The notes under the pieces are model-generated. The model was not told the origin of the DNA. It searched no databases and saw only the letters and a list, made by a program, of their open reading frames with translations. From the NCBI RefSeq assembly GCF_000337675.1, contig NZ_AOIB01000026.1, positions 66,580 through 130,579 on the forward strand: 64,000 nt of DNA, in the 5' to 3' direction. Origin of the DNA: Natronococcus amylolyticus DSM 10524. GTDB taxonomy: Archaea; Halobacteriota; Halobacteria; Halobacteriales; Natrialbaceae. Below are positions 26,713 to 36,465 of the stretch, piece by piece. A program made the translations under genes and the position numbers. Positions within the stretch are counted from its first letter, which is position 1; every line of letters starts with the position of its first letter.

Positions 26713-27186
26713 ATGCTCGATGCGCTTCGCTCGCGACTCTATCGCCTCGGATTCAACCTGTTTCCGGCCTACCGTCGAACGGGCGGCCGAGTCACGTACA
26801 TCGCCCCCGACTGGCGGGAGGTTCGGGTGAAACTGCCGCTCTCCTGGCGCACGAAGAACTACGTCGGAACGACGTTCGGAGGCAGCATGTACGCCGCGGT
26901 CGACCCGTTTTACATGATGATGCTCCTCAAGAATCTCGGCGACGAGTACGTCGTCTGGGACAAGGAGGCCGAGATTCGCTTCAAGAAGCCGGGTCGGGAG
27001 ACGCTGTACGCGCGGTGTACGATCACCGACGAGGAGATCGCGGCGATCGAGGCCGAGCTGGCGACCGAGGGAACGGAGTCGGTCGACCGCCACTACACCG
27101 TCGACCTCGTCGACAGCGAGGGGACGGTCCACGCGACGGTTCGTAATACGGTGTACGTGACGACCGATCGGGAGAAGAAGGCCTGA
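26713..27186 (+). CDS. DUF4442-like hotdog-fold protein
   Basis: A 157-residue protein like the DUF4442 hotdog family, possibly a thioesterase. LFPAYRRTGGRVTYIAPDW, TFGGSMYAAVDPFYMMML and KEAEIRFKKPGRETL are the recognisable parts. Relatives bind acyl thioesters, but no catalytic assignment is safe. It is upstream of the next gene in the same direction, about 80 bp away. Confidence 0.8.
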   Translation: MLDALRSRLYRLGFNLFPAYRRTGGRVTYIAPDWREVRVKLPLSWRTKNYVGTTFGGSMYAAVDPFYMMMLLKNLGDEYVVWDKEAEIRFKKPGRETLYARCTITDEEIAAIEAELATEGTESVDRHYTVDLVDSEGTVHATVRNTVYVTTDREKKA

Positions 27187-27264
27187 CTCGTGACGGGTCC
27201 ACGGTCGCCGATTCGAGCCGGGACTGAGAAACCGTTTTGCGACTTCGGACCCGACGTCGACGCA

Positions 27265-27915
27265 ATGAGCGAGTTTCCCCGCGAGGAGGCGGTCGATCGA
27301 CTCGAGGCGCTGGTCGAAACCGTCGAACGCGAGCGCACGCCCGTTCCGGTCCGCGAGATCTGGGCGTTCGGCGACATCGCGCTCGGGCTCGATCCCGTCG
27401 AGCGACTCGACGTCTACCTGACGAAGGACGTGTTGATGCGCGACGACAGCTCGTCAGCTGCGGTCGGCGAGGAGCACGGCATCGAGGGCGTCGGACAGTC
27501 GGTTCGAGCCGACTGGGCGGCCGAGTACCCCGAGTACCTGCGCGCGAACGCCAACGGCCACGCCGCTCCCGAGAAGTGTCTGGCCGCCCAGCTACTCGGC
27601 GAGAACGAACCGATCCACCTCGAGGTCTGTAACGCCGGGTTCGAGGACAACGTCACCCAGCGACTGCGCGGCGCGACGCTCCGGGAGGATTACACCCAGC
27701 TGCTGGATCCCCGCGGCGTCTGTCTCTGGGTCGACGGTACCCGGAGCGACGAGGCGTTCCGCAAGCTTCGGGAGAGCGATCTCGCCCTGCCGACGCTGTC
27801 GGCCGCCCTCGAGATGCTCGGCATGGAGGAGGAAGAAGCCGGTGAGGCCGCCCGGGAGGTCCACGCCTGGCGCGAGCAACAGGAGGGCGTGACGGTGCGG
27901 GGCGACGTCGTCTGA
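27265..27915 (+). CDS. Haloarchaeal protein of unknown function
   Basis: A 216-residue acidic protein. The N-terminal part (VPVREIWAFGDIALGLDPVERLDVYLTKD) looks like a nucleotidyltransferase-like strand-helix core, and LDPRGVCLWVDGTRSDEAFRKL and ALEMLGMEEEEAGEAAREVHAW lie in the C-terminal half. I do not know its function. The start at MSEFPREEA avoids a 25-residue stretch without coding character. Confidence 0.75.
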   Translation: MSEFPREEAVDRLEALVETVERERTPVPVREIWAFGDIALGLDPVERLDVYLTKDVLMRDDSSSAAVGEEHGIEGVGQSVRADWAAEYPEYLRANANGHAAPEKCLAAQLLGENEPIHLEVCNAGFEDNVTQRLRGATLREDYTQLLDPRGVCLWVDGTRSDEAFRKLRESDLALPTLSAALEMLGMEEEEAGEAAREVHAWREQQEGVTVRGDVV

Positions 27916-27961
27916 ACGCCGTCATACGAACTATTTTGTCGTCTCCATCGGAGATGTCGGT

Positions 27962-28156
27962 ATGAACACGTCGTCGTTGACGACGGGCCTCGACACCGCC
28001 CGTCTCGCGGTGTTTGCGAACGTCGCGCTCGTGCTCACGGGATCGGTGCTGGCGCTCGTGAACGTCCTCGATCTCTGGACCGGGATCGTCGTGGTCTGTG
28101 CCGGGTTGATCGGAGTCTACGTCTCGCTACTCGGCCGAAGCGAGGAGTCGGACTGA
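27962..28156 (+). CDS. Small two-span membrane protein
   Basis: 64 residues with two hydrophobic segments (ARLAVFANVALVLTGSVLAL and LWTGIVVVCAGLIGVYVSLL) and an acidic end. No family recognised. It lies 46 bp after the preceding gene and may be cotranscribed with it. Confidence 0.65.
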   Translation: MNTSSLTTGLDTARLAVFANVALVLTGSVLALVNVLDLWTGIVVVCAGLIGVYVSLLGRSEESD

Positions 28157-28510
28157 CGAGGGTCAGCGATCGAGCGGTCGAAGCTATCGCTGTGAACCTT
28201 CCGTTGGACGTGTGATTTCGAACCTGTTATTTGCACGAGCAACTCTGCTGGGGAGGACGTGAGAATCCGTTAGCTTCTGTCAGTATTACCGCGAAAGCCC
28301 CTGCCGTTCTCGGGCGTTCTGCCTCGCTGCGCGCGCTCCTTACAGCCGCGTGCTTACGTCGTCGGAACGCCCGAGAACGCCAGCCCCCTTTCAGTCCCAC
28401 CCCGTGGTGGTTGGTTGGCGCTGCAGACGTATCACCGGCTGTTCCCTTCGCTTACCCACGTAACAACCAGCCACTCACCGAACCGACACACACCGCCGTT
28501 CCACTGCCGA
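28157..28510. repeat. Gene-free gap with an extragenic palindromic element
   Basis: GTTCTCGGGCGTTC (28306-28319) and GAACGCCCGAGAAC (28365-28378) are exact inverted repeats, extending to 19 bp with one mismatch (28301-28319/28365-28383). GAAAG and CTTTC flank them. The element spans about 28290-28400 and looks like a dispersed haloarchaeal extragenic palindrome. No gene is seen in the rest of the gap. Confidence 0.6.
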
Positions 28511-29317
28511 CTACTGCGCCTCGGCTACTCGCCCAACCGTCACGAAGAACGGAATCGCTTCACGCCGACGATACGTCCGCTCTTCCATCTGCTCGATCAC
28601 GTCCCGGCCCATCGACCGCCACTCGCTGCGGAGGGCGTCGTACTCCTCGTTCGTCAGGTCGCCCTCGAGCATCGTCTCCCGGTCGTCGGCCAGCCCCGCA
28701 CCCGTTGCCTTCCGCTGGGCGATCGTCAACGCCGCCTCGCCGTAGGGGGGCTCGATCGTCCGCTCGTGGTCGTACTGGCGGGTCTCGAGCACCTCGAGCC
28801 CTGCCTCCGTAAACGCCTCGCGGGCATCGGCTCCGAGCGTGACGTCAGTTCCGACCCCCTCGAGGTAGGCCCGTCGGGCCTGGTCCTCGAGTCGCTCCTC
28901 GCTCGCGACGCTCGAGTCGACCGCGACGGCGCCGTTGTCGGGTTCGACGGCCGCGACGAGATCGCTCGAGACGCGGGCGAACTCCCGGATCGCCGCCTCG
29001 GGATCGGGCAGGTTGATCAGGAGCGCCTGACAGACGACGAGGTCGAAGCTGTCGTCGGCGAAGGGGAGCCGAAGGGCGTCGCCAGCGACGACCGGAACGT
29101 GCTCGCCAGCGAACTCGAGTAAGTCCGTGTCGGCGTCACAACCCACCACCTCGCCGGGACACTCGGCGGCGAGCACGCGGCTCAGCTCGCCGGTACCACA
29201 GCCGACGTCGAGCACGCGCTCGCGGGAGTCGAGGGCGAGGGGCTCAAGCGCCTGCCGGGAGTCGTCCCACATCCCCTCGCGGGTCCGCTCGAGGTAGGCT
29301 TCGGAGAACTCGCGCAC
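28511..29317 (-). CDS. Class I SAM-dependent methyltransferase
   Basis: A 268-residue methyltransferase. VLDVGCGTGELSRVLA is the SAM-binding motif I, VVGCDADTD the acidic ribose-binding strand, VVAGDALRLPFADDSFDLVV motifs II/III. The C-terminal third is helical and acidic. The substrate could be a small molecule or quinone precursor; nothing nearby decides. It ends close to the palindromic element and is upstream-adjacent to endonuclease IV. Confidence 0.85.
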   Translation of the reverse strand: MREFSEAYLERTREGMWDDSRQALEPLALDSRERVLDVGCGTGELSRVLAAECPGEVVGCDADTDLLEFAGEHVPVVAGDALRLPFADDSFDLVVCQALLINLPDPEAAIREFARVSSDLVAAVEPDNGAVAVDSSVASEERLEDQARRAYLEGVGTDVTLGADAREAFTEAGLEVLETRQYDHERTIEPPYGEAALTIAQRKATGAGLADDRETMLEGDLTNEEYDALRSEWRSMGRDVIEQMEERTYRRREAIPFFVTVGRVAEAQ

Positions 29318-29380
29318 GGCTTCTCGTAGTGCCAGCGGGAGTAAAAACGGGTCGGTTCCGAGCGTCGTCGAATCGGGCGT

Positions 29381-30253
29381 TTACGTGTCCTCGCGGAGCT
29401 CCTTCGTCTTCTCGATGTTCCAGGCGAAGCCCTTGCCGTCCTCGGTGGGCGTCTCGAGGGCAAACGGCAGCTCCCGCAGATCGGGGTGGTTGACGATGGC
29501 GCGGATGCCGTCCTCGCCGATGTACCCCTCGCCGATGAGGGCGTGTTCGTCCTTGTGGGTGCCGACATCGTGTTTCGAGTCGTTGAGGTGGATGTACTCG
29601 AGGTGCTCGAGGCCGACCTCGTCGTCGAACCGGGAGACGGTTTCGTCGACGGCCTCGGGCGTGGTGAGGTCGTTGCCCGCGACGAGCGTATGGGCGGTGT
29701 CGATGCAGATGCCGATCTCCTCGTCCGTGCGGTCGATGATCCCTGCGAGGTGGGCGAACTCACCACCCAGCTTGGTGCCGCTGCCGGCGTCGGACTCGAT
29801 GAGGATCTGCACGCCGTCGGGGACGTCGAGTTCGTCGACCAGACTCGCCGCGTTGTCGAGGCCGCCCTCGACGCCGGCACCCGTATGCGCGCCCAGATGG
29901 ACGTTTACGTACGGAATGCCCAGCGTCTCGGCGGCGTCGAGTTCGGCCTGCATGCTCTCTTTGGACTTCTCGCGGAGGTCGTCTTTCGGCGTACAGAGGT
30001 TGACCAGGTACGAGGAGTGGATCACCCACGGCCCCTCGAGCAGATCGTCGCTCTCCTCGCGAAAGCCCGCGGCGGCCTCGTCGCTGATCTCGGGCTGGGC
30101 CCAGACCTGTGGCGACGTGGTAAAGACCTGTCCACAGTTGCCACCGAAGGCGACCTGGCGGTGAACCGCGTTACGGATGTCGCCGTAGGGCGGTGTTTCG
30201 TCGTCGGAGGAGACGCGCGAGCCGGAGATCGAGACGTGTGCGCCGACCTTCAT
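29381..30253 (-). CDS. nfo: Deoxyribonuclease IV (AP endonuclease, Nfo)
   Basis: A 290-residue TIM-barrel zinc enzyme. [11 protein letters not shown] is the family start; [60 protein letters not shown] and FALETP supply the His, Glu and Asp zinc ligands. It incises DNA 5' to abasic sites in base-excision repair. Length is normal. It precedes the methyltransferase on the same strand with a 63-bp gap. Confidence 0.95.
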   Translation of the reverse strand: MKVGAHVSISGSRVSSDDETPPYGDIRNAVHRQVAFGGNCGQVFTTSPQVWAQPEISDEAAAGFREESDDLLEGPWVIHSSYLVNLCTPKDDLREKSKESMQAELDAAETLGIPYVNVHLGAHTGAGVEGGLDNAASLVDELDVPDGVQILIESDAGSGTKLGGEFAHLAGIIDRTDEEIGICIDTAHTLVAGNDLTTPEAVDETVSRFDDEVGLEHLEYIHLNDSKHDVGTHKDEHALIGEGYIGEDGIRAIVNHPDLRELPFALETPTEDGKGFAWNIEKTKELREDT

Positions 30254-30367
30254 GGCTGGCAGTCAGTACCGGTTCGTGATAGGGGTAACGGACGACGCTA
30301 CGCGCTTCGGCGCTCGCGCCTCGGCGAGCGAAGCACCTCGAGTCGGGTCTCGAGGAACGGAACCGTC

Positions 30368-31204
30368 CTACTGCCCGCTGGCCTCGAGGACCTCCCGATC
30401 GCGAACCCAGGCGTCCACGCCGTACTTCCGGTCGGCGAGATCGCGGGCCGCCTCGAGTTCGTCCTCGTGCCACTCGCCGTCCGTCGCTCCGCACCACTCC
30501 CGCAGGGAGTCGGCGACGGTTTCGACGGCAGTCTCGCGGTCGAGGCTCGTCTGCTCGCGGATGCTCGTCACTCGGTTGACGAACGTCTCCGCAGTCACGT
30601 CGCTGTCGAAGACGTCGACGTGGTGGTTTGGCTCGAGGTCGTACGACAGCGAGCCGTGCTGGATCACGACGTCTCGCTGTCGGTACTGGGCGTTACCGCT
30701 GAGTTTCTTCGCGTCCTCGCCCGAACTCGCGGGTGCGACCACGTCGTGGGCCGGATTGATATCCCGTAGATAGCAGGAGGGGTAGTAGATCGACGCCTGT
30801 TCGGCGCCCGCGAAGTCGGCGTCGATCCCCATGCGGTCGAACGCCTCGAGAATCGGTTCGCAGAACAGCGCGTAACAGTCCATCAGATCTCCCGGTACCT
30901 CCTCGGCGGGCGCGACGATCGTGTAGGAGATGTCGGCGTAGCGGTCGTGGTAGATCCCGCCGCCGCCGGTCTGCCTGCGGGTGACGTCGATCCCCGCCCG
31001 TTCGCAGTATTCCCAGTCGACCGAGTCGGGATCCTGCCGGTAGCCAAGCGAGAGCGTGCTCGGCTCCCAGGAGTAGACGCGAACCGTCCGGAGGTCGTCC
31101 TCGAGCGCGGTTCGGCCGGCGATCTCCTCGAGGGCCATCTGTGTCGCTCCCTCGCGGGGCTCGTCGGCGATGAGCCGCCAGTCGCGGTCGGCAAGCGTGG
31201 TCAT
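30368..31204 (-). CDS. Lipoate-protein ligase family (LplA-type) protein
   Basis: A 278-residue BirA/LplA-fold protein. WEPSTLSLGYRQDPDSV, VTRRQTGGGGIYH (the RRxxGGG lipoyl/biotinyl loop) and AKKLSGNAQYRQRDVVIQHGSL (the conserved lysine region) are all present, so it is probably active. It may ligate lipoate to E2 or GcvH proteins, or transfer octanoyl groups. A family role in lipoylation is sure; the exact reaction is not. Confidence 0.87.
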   Translation of the reverse strand: MTTLADRDWRLIADEPREGATQMALEEIAGRTALEDDLRTVRVYSWEPSTLSLGYRQDPDSVDWEYCERAGIDVTRRQTGGGGIYHDRYADISYTIVAPAEEVPGDLMDCYALFCEPILEAFDRMGIDADFAGAEQASIYYPSCYLRDINPAHDVVAPASSGEDAKKLSGNAQYRQRDVVIQHGSLSYDLEPNHHVDVFDSDVTAETFVNRVTSIREQTSLDRETAVETVADSLREWCGATDGEWHEDELEAARDLADRKYGVDAWVRDREVLEASGQ

Positions 31205-31278
31205 GTCGTGTGGATCGACCGCGCGGGTGAAAGCGGTTGCGACGGACGGCGGTGAAGGTCGGTCGCTCGCGTGCCGTC

Positions 31279-32418
31279 CTATGAACTCGTCTGAACATCC
31301 GTGACCGCGTCGGAGAGGTTGTCGTCGTGCTCAGCGAGGTACTCCCAGTCGGGAAAGGCGATGCTTTCGGCCTCCTCGGTCGTCGTCGGCAGATCTTCCT
31401 CGAGCCCCTCGGCGTACTCGATGTCCTCGCTGCTGAACGCCAGCGGCGCGTGTTCGGACCACTCCGACTGGACCTCGGCGTCGAGCAGGAAGTTGAGGAA
31501 CTCCTCGGCCTCGTCCCGGTGATTCGTGCCCTCGACGACACACCAGTTGTTGAACCAGCCGGTGGTCTCCTCGGGCATCGTGTAGGTTATCCCGTCGTAA
31601 TCGTCGATGTCGTACGCGACCGAGGCGTAGTACCACTGGGCGACGTCGATGACGTCGTTCTCGAAGTCCTGCCAGACGTCTTCGCCCGAACTGGCCCACC
31701 CCTCGACGTTCCAGGACTCGAACTCCGCGAGCACGTCGTCGTGGAGTTCCTCGTTGTGCATCTCCTCGGCACCCTCGGCGTCGTCCATCCCGATCGCGGC
31801 GGCGTAGAGGGGGTACCACCAGAACCCGGTGTCGACGCCGACGCCGTCGCTGTCCCGGGCGGCCGAGGAGAACTCGCTCCAGCTCTCGGGTTCGACATCG
31901 GCGTCCTCGCGGTGGAGAACGGCACACGGCGAGCCGTCGACCGGTACTCCGTACTCGGTCTCGCGCATCTCCCGGTAGAACTCCATCACGCCGTCGAGGT
32001 TCGGGACGTTCTCTTCACGAATCGGCTCGAAGAGGTCGTCTTGGCGACCGTAGTAGTAGAAGTTTCCCTCGGCAACCGTAACGTCGAACGGCGGCTCGTC
32101 CTCTGGGGCGTTCCGGATGTCCGTGAGGATGTCGTCCCAGCCACGCTGAATTTCGAGGTCGGTGTCGTGTTCGTCCTCGTAGCGAGGGACGACGGACTCC
32201 TCGAACCGATCGGCGTAGTGACCGCTCCAGACGCTTACGCGCAGGGAGTCGGTTCCGTCGGCCAGCTCCGCACAGCCGGCGAGTGCGGTGGCCGAGCCGG
32301 CGACTGCAGCCGTCAGGAAACGGCGTCTCGAGGTCACTCCCTCGTTCGATGGAACCGATGAAACGCGTTCCGATTCGGCATCAGTGGACTCCACATCCCG
32401 TTTGGGGTATGCGGCCAT
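31279..32418 (-). CDS. Tat lipoprotein, PotD-like ABC transporter substrate-binding protein
   Basis: About 379 residues from the ATG at 32418. TSRRRFLTAAVAGSATALAGC is a twin-arginine signal followed by a lipobox (LAGC), so the mature protein should be lipid-anchored outside the cell. The body (VSVWSGHYADRFEESVVPRY, YGVPVDGSPCAVLHR, GWFNNWCVVEGT) resembles spermidine/putrescine or thiamine binding proteins. No permease or ATPase gene is adjacent, so it is an orphan here. The ligand is undetermined. Confidence 0.82.
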   Translation of the reverse strand: MAAYPKRDVESTDAESERVSSVPSNEGVTSRRRFLTAAVAGSATALAGCAELADGTDSLRVSVWSGHYADRFEESVVPRYEDEHDTDLEIQRGWDDILTDIRNAPEDEPPFDVTVAEGNFYYYGRQDDLFEPIREENVPNLDGVMEFYREMRETEYGVPVDGSPCAVLHREDADVEPESWSEFSSAARDSDGVGVDTGFWWYPLYAAAIGMDDAEGAEEMHNEELHDDVLAEFESWNVEGWASSGEDVWQDFENDVIDVAQWYYASVAYDIDDYDGITYTMPEETTGWFNNWCVVEGTNHRDEAEEFLNFLLDAEVQSEWSEHAPLAFSSEDIEYAEGLEEDLPTTTEEAESIAFPDWEYLAEHDDNLSDAVTDVQTSS

Positions 32419-32581
32419 GGCTGGGAAGGTTGCATCGATGCACACGGATAATAGCTCGGCCGGAACGAGGGCCGATCCTCGTCGAACCGGGCGAGGAGTT
32501 CTGCACAGATCCGCCATACGGGTTTTGTATCGCACTATGTCGTATACGGGAGCGGGTAGTGTCGTCGGAACGCGTCACGAC

Positions 32582-32590
32582 GTTTTTACG
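32582..32590 (+). promoter_or_regulatory. TATA box of rio2
   Basis: GTTTTTACG is centred about 28 bp before the ATG at 32614, the spacing of a leaderless transcript. Confidence 0.5.
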
Positions 32591-32613
32591 TACACGGCGG
32601 GTACGGCGACTAT

Positions 32614-33516
32614 ATGGTGCGGAACGTCGCCGAGTTACTGCCGGAGCTCGAGGAAGAGGACTTCTATCTCCTCTCGGGCGTGGAGCAGGGTATGCGCTTC
32701 TCGGAGTGGGTCCAGCGGGAGAAGATCCCGAAGTTCGCCAATCTGACCGAGGAAGAGGTCGACTACCGCCTCGAGCGCTGTCTCAAACGTGGGCTCGTCG
32801 AGAAGAAGACGATCCAGTACGAGGGGTACACCCTCCAGTTCGAGGGGTACGACGCGCTCGCGCTGCGAGCGCTCGTCGAGCGAGAGACGATAAGCGAGTT
32901 CGGCTCGCCGCTGGGGGTCGGCAAGGAGAGCGACGTCTACGAGGTTCGCTCCTACAAACCCCTGGCCCTGAAGTACCATCGCGAGGGGTACACGAACTTC
33001 CGGGAGGTCCACAAGGAACGCGACTACACCTCCGACAAGGACCACGTCTCCTGGATGTACACCGCGCGCAAGGCGGCCGAGCGCGAACACGACATCCTCG
33101 AGGAGCTCTACCCGGACGTCGCCGTTCCCCGGCCGATCGATCAGAACCGCCACGCCATCGTCATGGAGAAGATGGACGGCGTCGAGCTCTCCCGGACGAG
33201 ACTCGAGCCCGATCAGGTGCTCGGCGTGTTCGACCTGCTCGTCACCGAGATCGCGGGCGCGTACGAGGCGGGGTACGTTCACGCCGACATGAGCGAGTAC
33301 AACGTCTTCGTCAACGAGGAGGGTGTGAAGGTGTTCGATTGGCCCCAGGCGGTTCCGACCGACCACGCCAACGCCGACGAGTTCTTACAGCGCGACCTCG
33401 AGAACGTGCTCGGTTACTTTCGGCGGAAGTATCCCCAGTACGTTCCCGACGACCTCGAGAGCGACGATCTGGCGGCCTCGATCGCCGACGGATCCTTCGA
33501 GTCGGTCCGCGAGTAG
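32614..33516 (+). CDS. rio2: RIO-type serine/threonine protein kinase Rio2
   Basis: A 300-residue atypical kinase. An N-terminal winged-helix domain (about 1-90) is specific to Rio2. Then come the nucleotide loop GVGKESDVYEV, LALKYHREGYTNF with the lysine, the catalytic YVHADMSEYNVFV and the metal loop VKVFDWPQAV. Rio2 acts in 40S/30S ribosome maturation as an ATPase/kinase. The family length is normal. Confidence 0.95.
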   Translation: MVRNVAELLPELEEEDFYLLSGVEQGMRFSEWVQREKIPKFANLTEEEVDYRLERCLKRGLVEKKTIQYEGYTLQFEGYDALALRALVERETISEFGSPLGVGKESDVYEVRSYKPLALKYHREGYTNFREVHKERDYTSDKDHVSWMYTARKAAEREHDILEELYPDVAVPRPIDQNRHAIVMEKMDGVELSRTRLEPDQVLGVFDLLVTEIAGAYEAGYVHADMSEYNVFVNEEGVKVFDWPQAVPTDHANADEFLQRDLENVLGYFRRKYPQYVPDDLESDDLAASIADGSFESVRE

Positions 33517-33704
33517 CGGTTCTTTCGTCCCGAGTGTGGTCGGCCTCGAGGAGCGGTCAGCGTCCGTCTCGCAGAAGTATAAACTTCATGTAGTTATACA
33601 AAACTACCACCGGTCCCGATTTCCGCCGGTTCCCTCCGACCAAGAGATAGTCACGGTACGGGGGCAATGAGAGGGTTATTCTGGCAGAAGCTCCTACTTC
33701 TCCT

Positions 33705-34241
33705 ATGGTAGAGAATGACACTCAATTGATCGACGGCGTCGGTCGCTGGGGCGGCGGCTTCACCGGCGGTCTGGCCGGCGGTATCGCGATGGGAGTGCTC
33801 CTCCATCTCGGCGGGAACCAGATCGAACTGCTCGGCGGCCTCGCACCGATTCCGGCCGCGGACGTCGGCGCGGGCTGGACGATCCACCTGATACTCAGTG
33901 TGCTGTTCGGGCTGACGTTCGCGGCGATCGTCACGAGGCCGTCGATCCAGGACGTCGTCGGCAGCTTTCGGGAGTATCTCATCGCCGGAATCGTCTTCGG
34001 AACGGTGCTCGGCATCGTCGCCGGGGGACTGATCTTTCCGGCCGCGATGGCGCGGGCCGGGATCGGAGCCTTCCCGCTGCCGTTCTTGCCCGTCCCCGGA
34101 ATGGCGGCGGAGTTGTTCGCAGCGCTCCTGTTTGCGGTCGGTCACCTCGTCTACGGACTGGTCCTCGGCGCGGTGTTCGCGGCCGTCAACGGGATCGCTC
34201 CCGAGGCGATCCGCGGCCGGGTCCCGGTTTCCGATCGGTAG
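33705..34241 (+). CDS. Four-span integral membrane protein
   Basis: A 178-residue membrane protein. Four hydrophobic segments are visible: residues ~15-35 (GGFTGGLAGGIAMGVLLHLG), ~52-75, ~88-110 and ~130-160. Glycine-rich helix packing motifs (GGxxGGLAGG) occur in the first. The function is unknown; similar proteins are sometimes named histidine kinases by mistake, but no kinase motif is present. Confidence 0.75.
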   Translation: MVENDTQLIDGVGRWGGGFTGGLAGGIAMGVLLHLGGNQIELLGGLAPIPAADVGAGWTIHLILSVLFGLTFAAIVTRPSIQDVVGSFREYLIAGIVFGTVLGIVAGGLIFPAAMARAGIGAFPLPFLPVPGMAAELFAALLFAVGHLVYGLVLGAVFAAVNGIAPEAIRGRVPVSDR

Positions 34242-34462
34242 CCGACTCGGCGTCACGGACCGTCGATCGCCCCGGTCCCCGTCTCGGTGCTCAGTCGTTG
34301 TCGTCCCGTTCTCTTATTATCGCTCGAGTTCGACCTCGGGAACGTCGCGTACCGGACGGCTGGCTCGAGAGGAGATCCGTTTCTTGGCCGTGGGCTCCGC
34401 CACGGTGGTGAAAGCGGACATCGACGCAGCTCCCGGTAACGCCGCGGCGGACTCACGATACT

Positions 34463-35611
34463 ATGCGAATCACCGACTACGAACTGTTCGAGGTCCCGCC
34501 CCGCTGGCTATTCTTGAAGGTGACGACGAGCGACAGCACCGTCGGCTGGGGGGAACCGATCGTCGAGGGCCGGGCGAAAACGGTCAAGACGGCGGTCGAG
34601 GAACTGCTCGAGAACTACCTGCTCGGCGAGGATCCGAGCGCGATCGAGGACCACTGGCAGGCGATGTACCGTGGCGGCTTCTACCGGGGCGGACCGGTCC
34701 TCATGTCGGCCATCGCTGGCGTCGACCAGGCGCTGTGGGATATCAAGGGCAAGCGCTTCGACGCACCGGTGTACGAGTTACTCGGCGGGAAGGCCCGCGA
34801 CCGCGTTCGCGTCTACCAGTGGATCGGCGGGGATCGCCCGCGGGACGTCGGTGGCGCGGCCCGCGAGAAGGTCGAGGCAGGGTTCAGCGCGCTGAAGATG
34901 AACGCAACGCCCGAAATTCGACCCGTCGATAACCCTCGTGCCGTCGAGGAGGCCGTCGACCGCATCGCTGCGGTCCGGGAAGCCGTCGGCAGCGAGGTCG
35001 ACATCGGCGTCGACTTCCACGGTCGCGTTTCGAAACCGATGGTCCGTCGGCTGGCTCGAGCGCTCGAGCCGTACGACCCGATGTTCATCGAAGAGCCAGT
35101 TCTCCCCGAACACAACGACGCGCTCGCCGACATCCGGGCAGCGACGACGATCCCGATCGCGACCGGTGAGCGCATGTACTCCCGGTGGGACTTCAAGGAA
35201 ATCTTCGAGTCGAACGCTGTAGACGTGATCCAGCCCGACCTCTCTCACGCGGGCGGGATCACCGAGGTCAAAAAGATCGCCGCGATGGCCGAGGCCTACG
35301 ACGTCTCCGTGGCACCGCACTGCCCGCTCGGACCGATCGCACTCGCCTCCTGCATCCAGGTCGACGCCTGTTCGCCGAACGCGCTCATCCAGGAACAGAG
35401 CCTGGACATCCACTACAACGAGGGTGGCGACGTCCTCGACTACCTCGAGGACCCCTCGGTCTTCGAGTACCGGGACGGCTACGTTTCCCTTCCAGACGGC
35501 CCGGGACTGGGGATCGAAATCGACGAGGACGCCGTCCGCGAACGGGCCGGCGCCGTCGACTGGCACAATCCCGTCTGGCGCCACGACGACGGTAGCGTCG
35601 CCGAGTGGTAG
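34463..35611 (+). CDS. Galactonate dehydratase-like enolase-superfamily enzyme
   Basis: A 382-residue member of the mandelate racemase/galactonate dehydratase branch. The metal ligands appear in GVDFHGR, MFIEEPV and ATGERMYS; VAPHCPLGP carries the general acid/base histidine. The N-terminal capping domain has YRGGFYRGGPVL. D-galactonate or another sugar acid is the likely substrate. The neighbouring TIM-barrel isomerase gene supports a sugar-acid pathway. Confidence 0.85.
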   Translation: MRITDYELFEVPPRWLFLKVTTSDSTVGWGEPIVEGRAKTVKTAVEELLENYLLGEDPSAIEDHWQAMYRGGFYRGGPVLMSAIAGVDQALWDIKGKRFDAPVYELLGGKARDRVRVYQWIGGDRPRDVGGAAREKVEAGFSALKMNATPEIRPVDNPRAVEEAVDRIAAVREAVGSEVDIGVDFHGRVSKPMVRRLARALEPYDPMFIEEPVLPEHNDALADIRAATTIPIATGERMYSRWDFKEIFESNAVDVIQPDLSHAGGITEVKKIAAMAEAYDVSVAPHCPLGPIALASCIQVDACSPNALIQEQSLDIHYNEGGDVLDYLEDPSVFEYRDGYVSLPDGPGLGIEIDEDAVRERAGAVDWHNPVWRHDDGSVAEW

Positions 35612-35688
35612 CTGCCGAGTGCGTCCACCGGATCGCGTACCGCCGCCAGTACCGGTAGTTCATTACCGGGTCGGTGTGTGAACTACCT

Positions 35689-36429
35689 ATGTCCAAAACC
35701 GCGATCAACCTCTACAGCGTTCGCGACCTCGAGGACTCGACGACCGACGTCCTCGAGCGCGTCGCTGGCGCGGGCTACGACGGCATCCAGTTCGCCGGGG
35801 AGTACTCGCCGCTACACGACGATCCCGACGAGATCGTCGAAACTCTCGAGACGTGCGGACTCGAGGTCGCGCCGCCCCACGTCGGGATCGAGACGCTCGA
35901 GGACGACCGGGACGCCGTCCGCGGGGCCTACGCACCGCTCGAGATCGAGGGCGTCGTCGTTCCGTGGCTCGACCCCGAGCAGTTCGAATCCGAGGAAGCG
36001 GTCGACAACACTGCCGAACGCCTCGACGCACTGGCCGACGAACTCGCGGCCGACGGCTGGACGCTGTCCTACCACAACCACGACCACGAGTACGTAGAGC
36101 TCGGCGAGGAGTCGGCGTTCGAGCGCTTCCTCGAGGCGAGTGACATCGGAATCGAACTCGACGTCGGCTGGGCGCTCGCGGCCGGCGACGACCCCGCCCA
36201 GCGCCTCCGGGAACTCGAGGGACGAGTCGGGACTGTCCACCTGAAAGACATGGACGTCAGTGGAGCGGAGCCGACGTTCGCCGAGCTCGGCGAGGGCGAC
36301 GTCGACGTGCGGGCCTGTATCGACGCCGCCACGGACGCCGGCGCGGAGTGGCTCGTCTACGAGCACGACGACCCCGACGATCCCGCCGCGTCGCTCGAAC
36401 ACGGCGCGGCGTTTCTGGACGAACTGTAG
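35689..36429 (+). CDS. Sugar phosphate isomerase/epimerase family (AP endonuclease 2 fold)
   Basis: A 246-residue TIM-barrel protein. INLYSVRDL starts the barrel, GYDGIQFAGEYSPL, LSYHNHDHEYV, GIELDVGWALAAG and VHLKDMDVSGAEP are the ligand loops with His, Glu and Asp. Relatives isomerise ketoses or act on inosose. It follows the dehydratase by 77 bp in the same direction and may use a related sugar. It converges with the first subtilase. Confidence 0.83.
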   Translation: MSKTAINLYSVRDLEDSTTDVLERVAGAGYDGIQFAGEYSPLHDDPDEIVETLETCGLEVAPPHVGIETLEDDRDAVRGAYAPLEIEGVVVPWLDPEQFESEEAVDNTAERLDALADELAADGWTLSYHNHDHEYVELGEESAFERFLEASDIGIELDVGWALAAGDDPAQRLRELEGRVGTVHLKDMDVSGAEPTFAELGEGDVDVRACIDAATDAGAEWLVYEHDDPDDPAASLEHGAAFLDEL

Positions 36430-36465
36430 CGGGATCGGAGAACGAAGAGCCGTGCGGTCGCCCGT

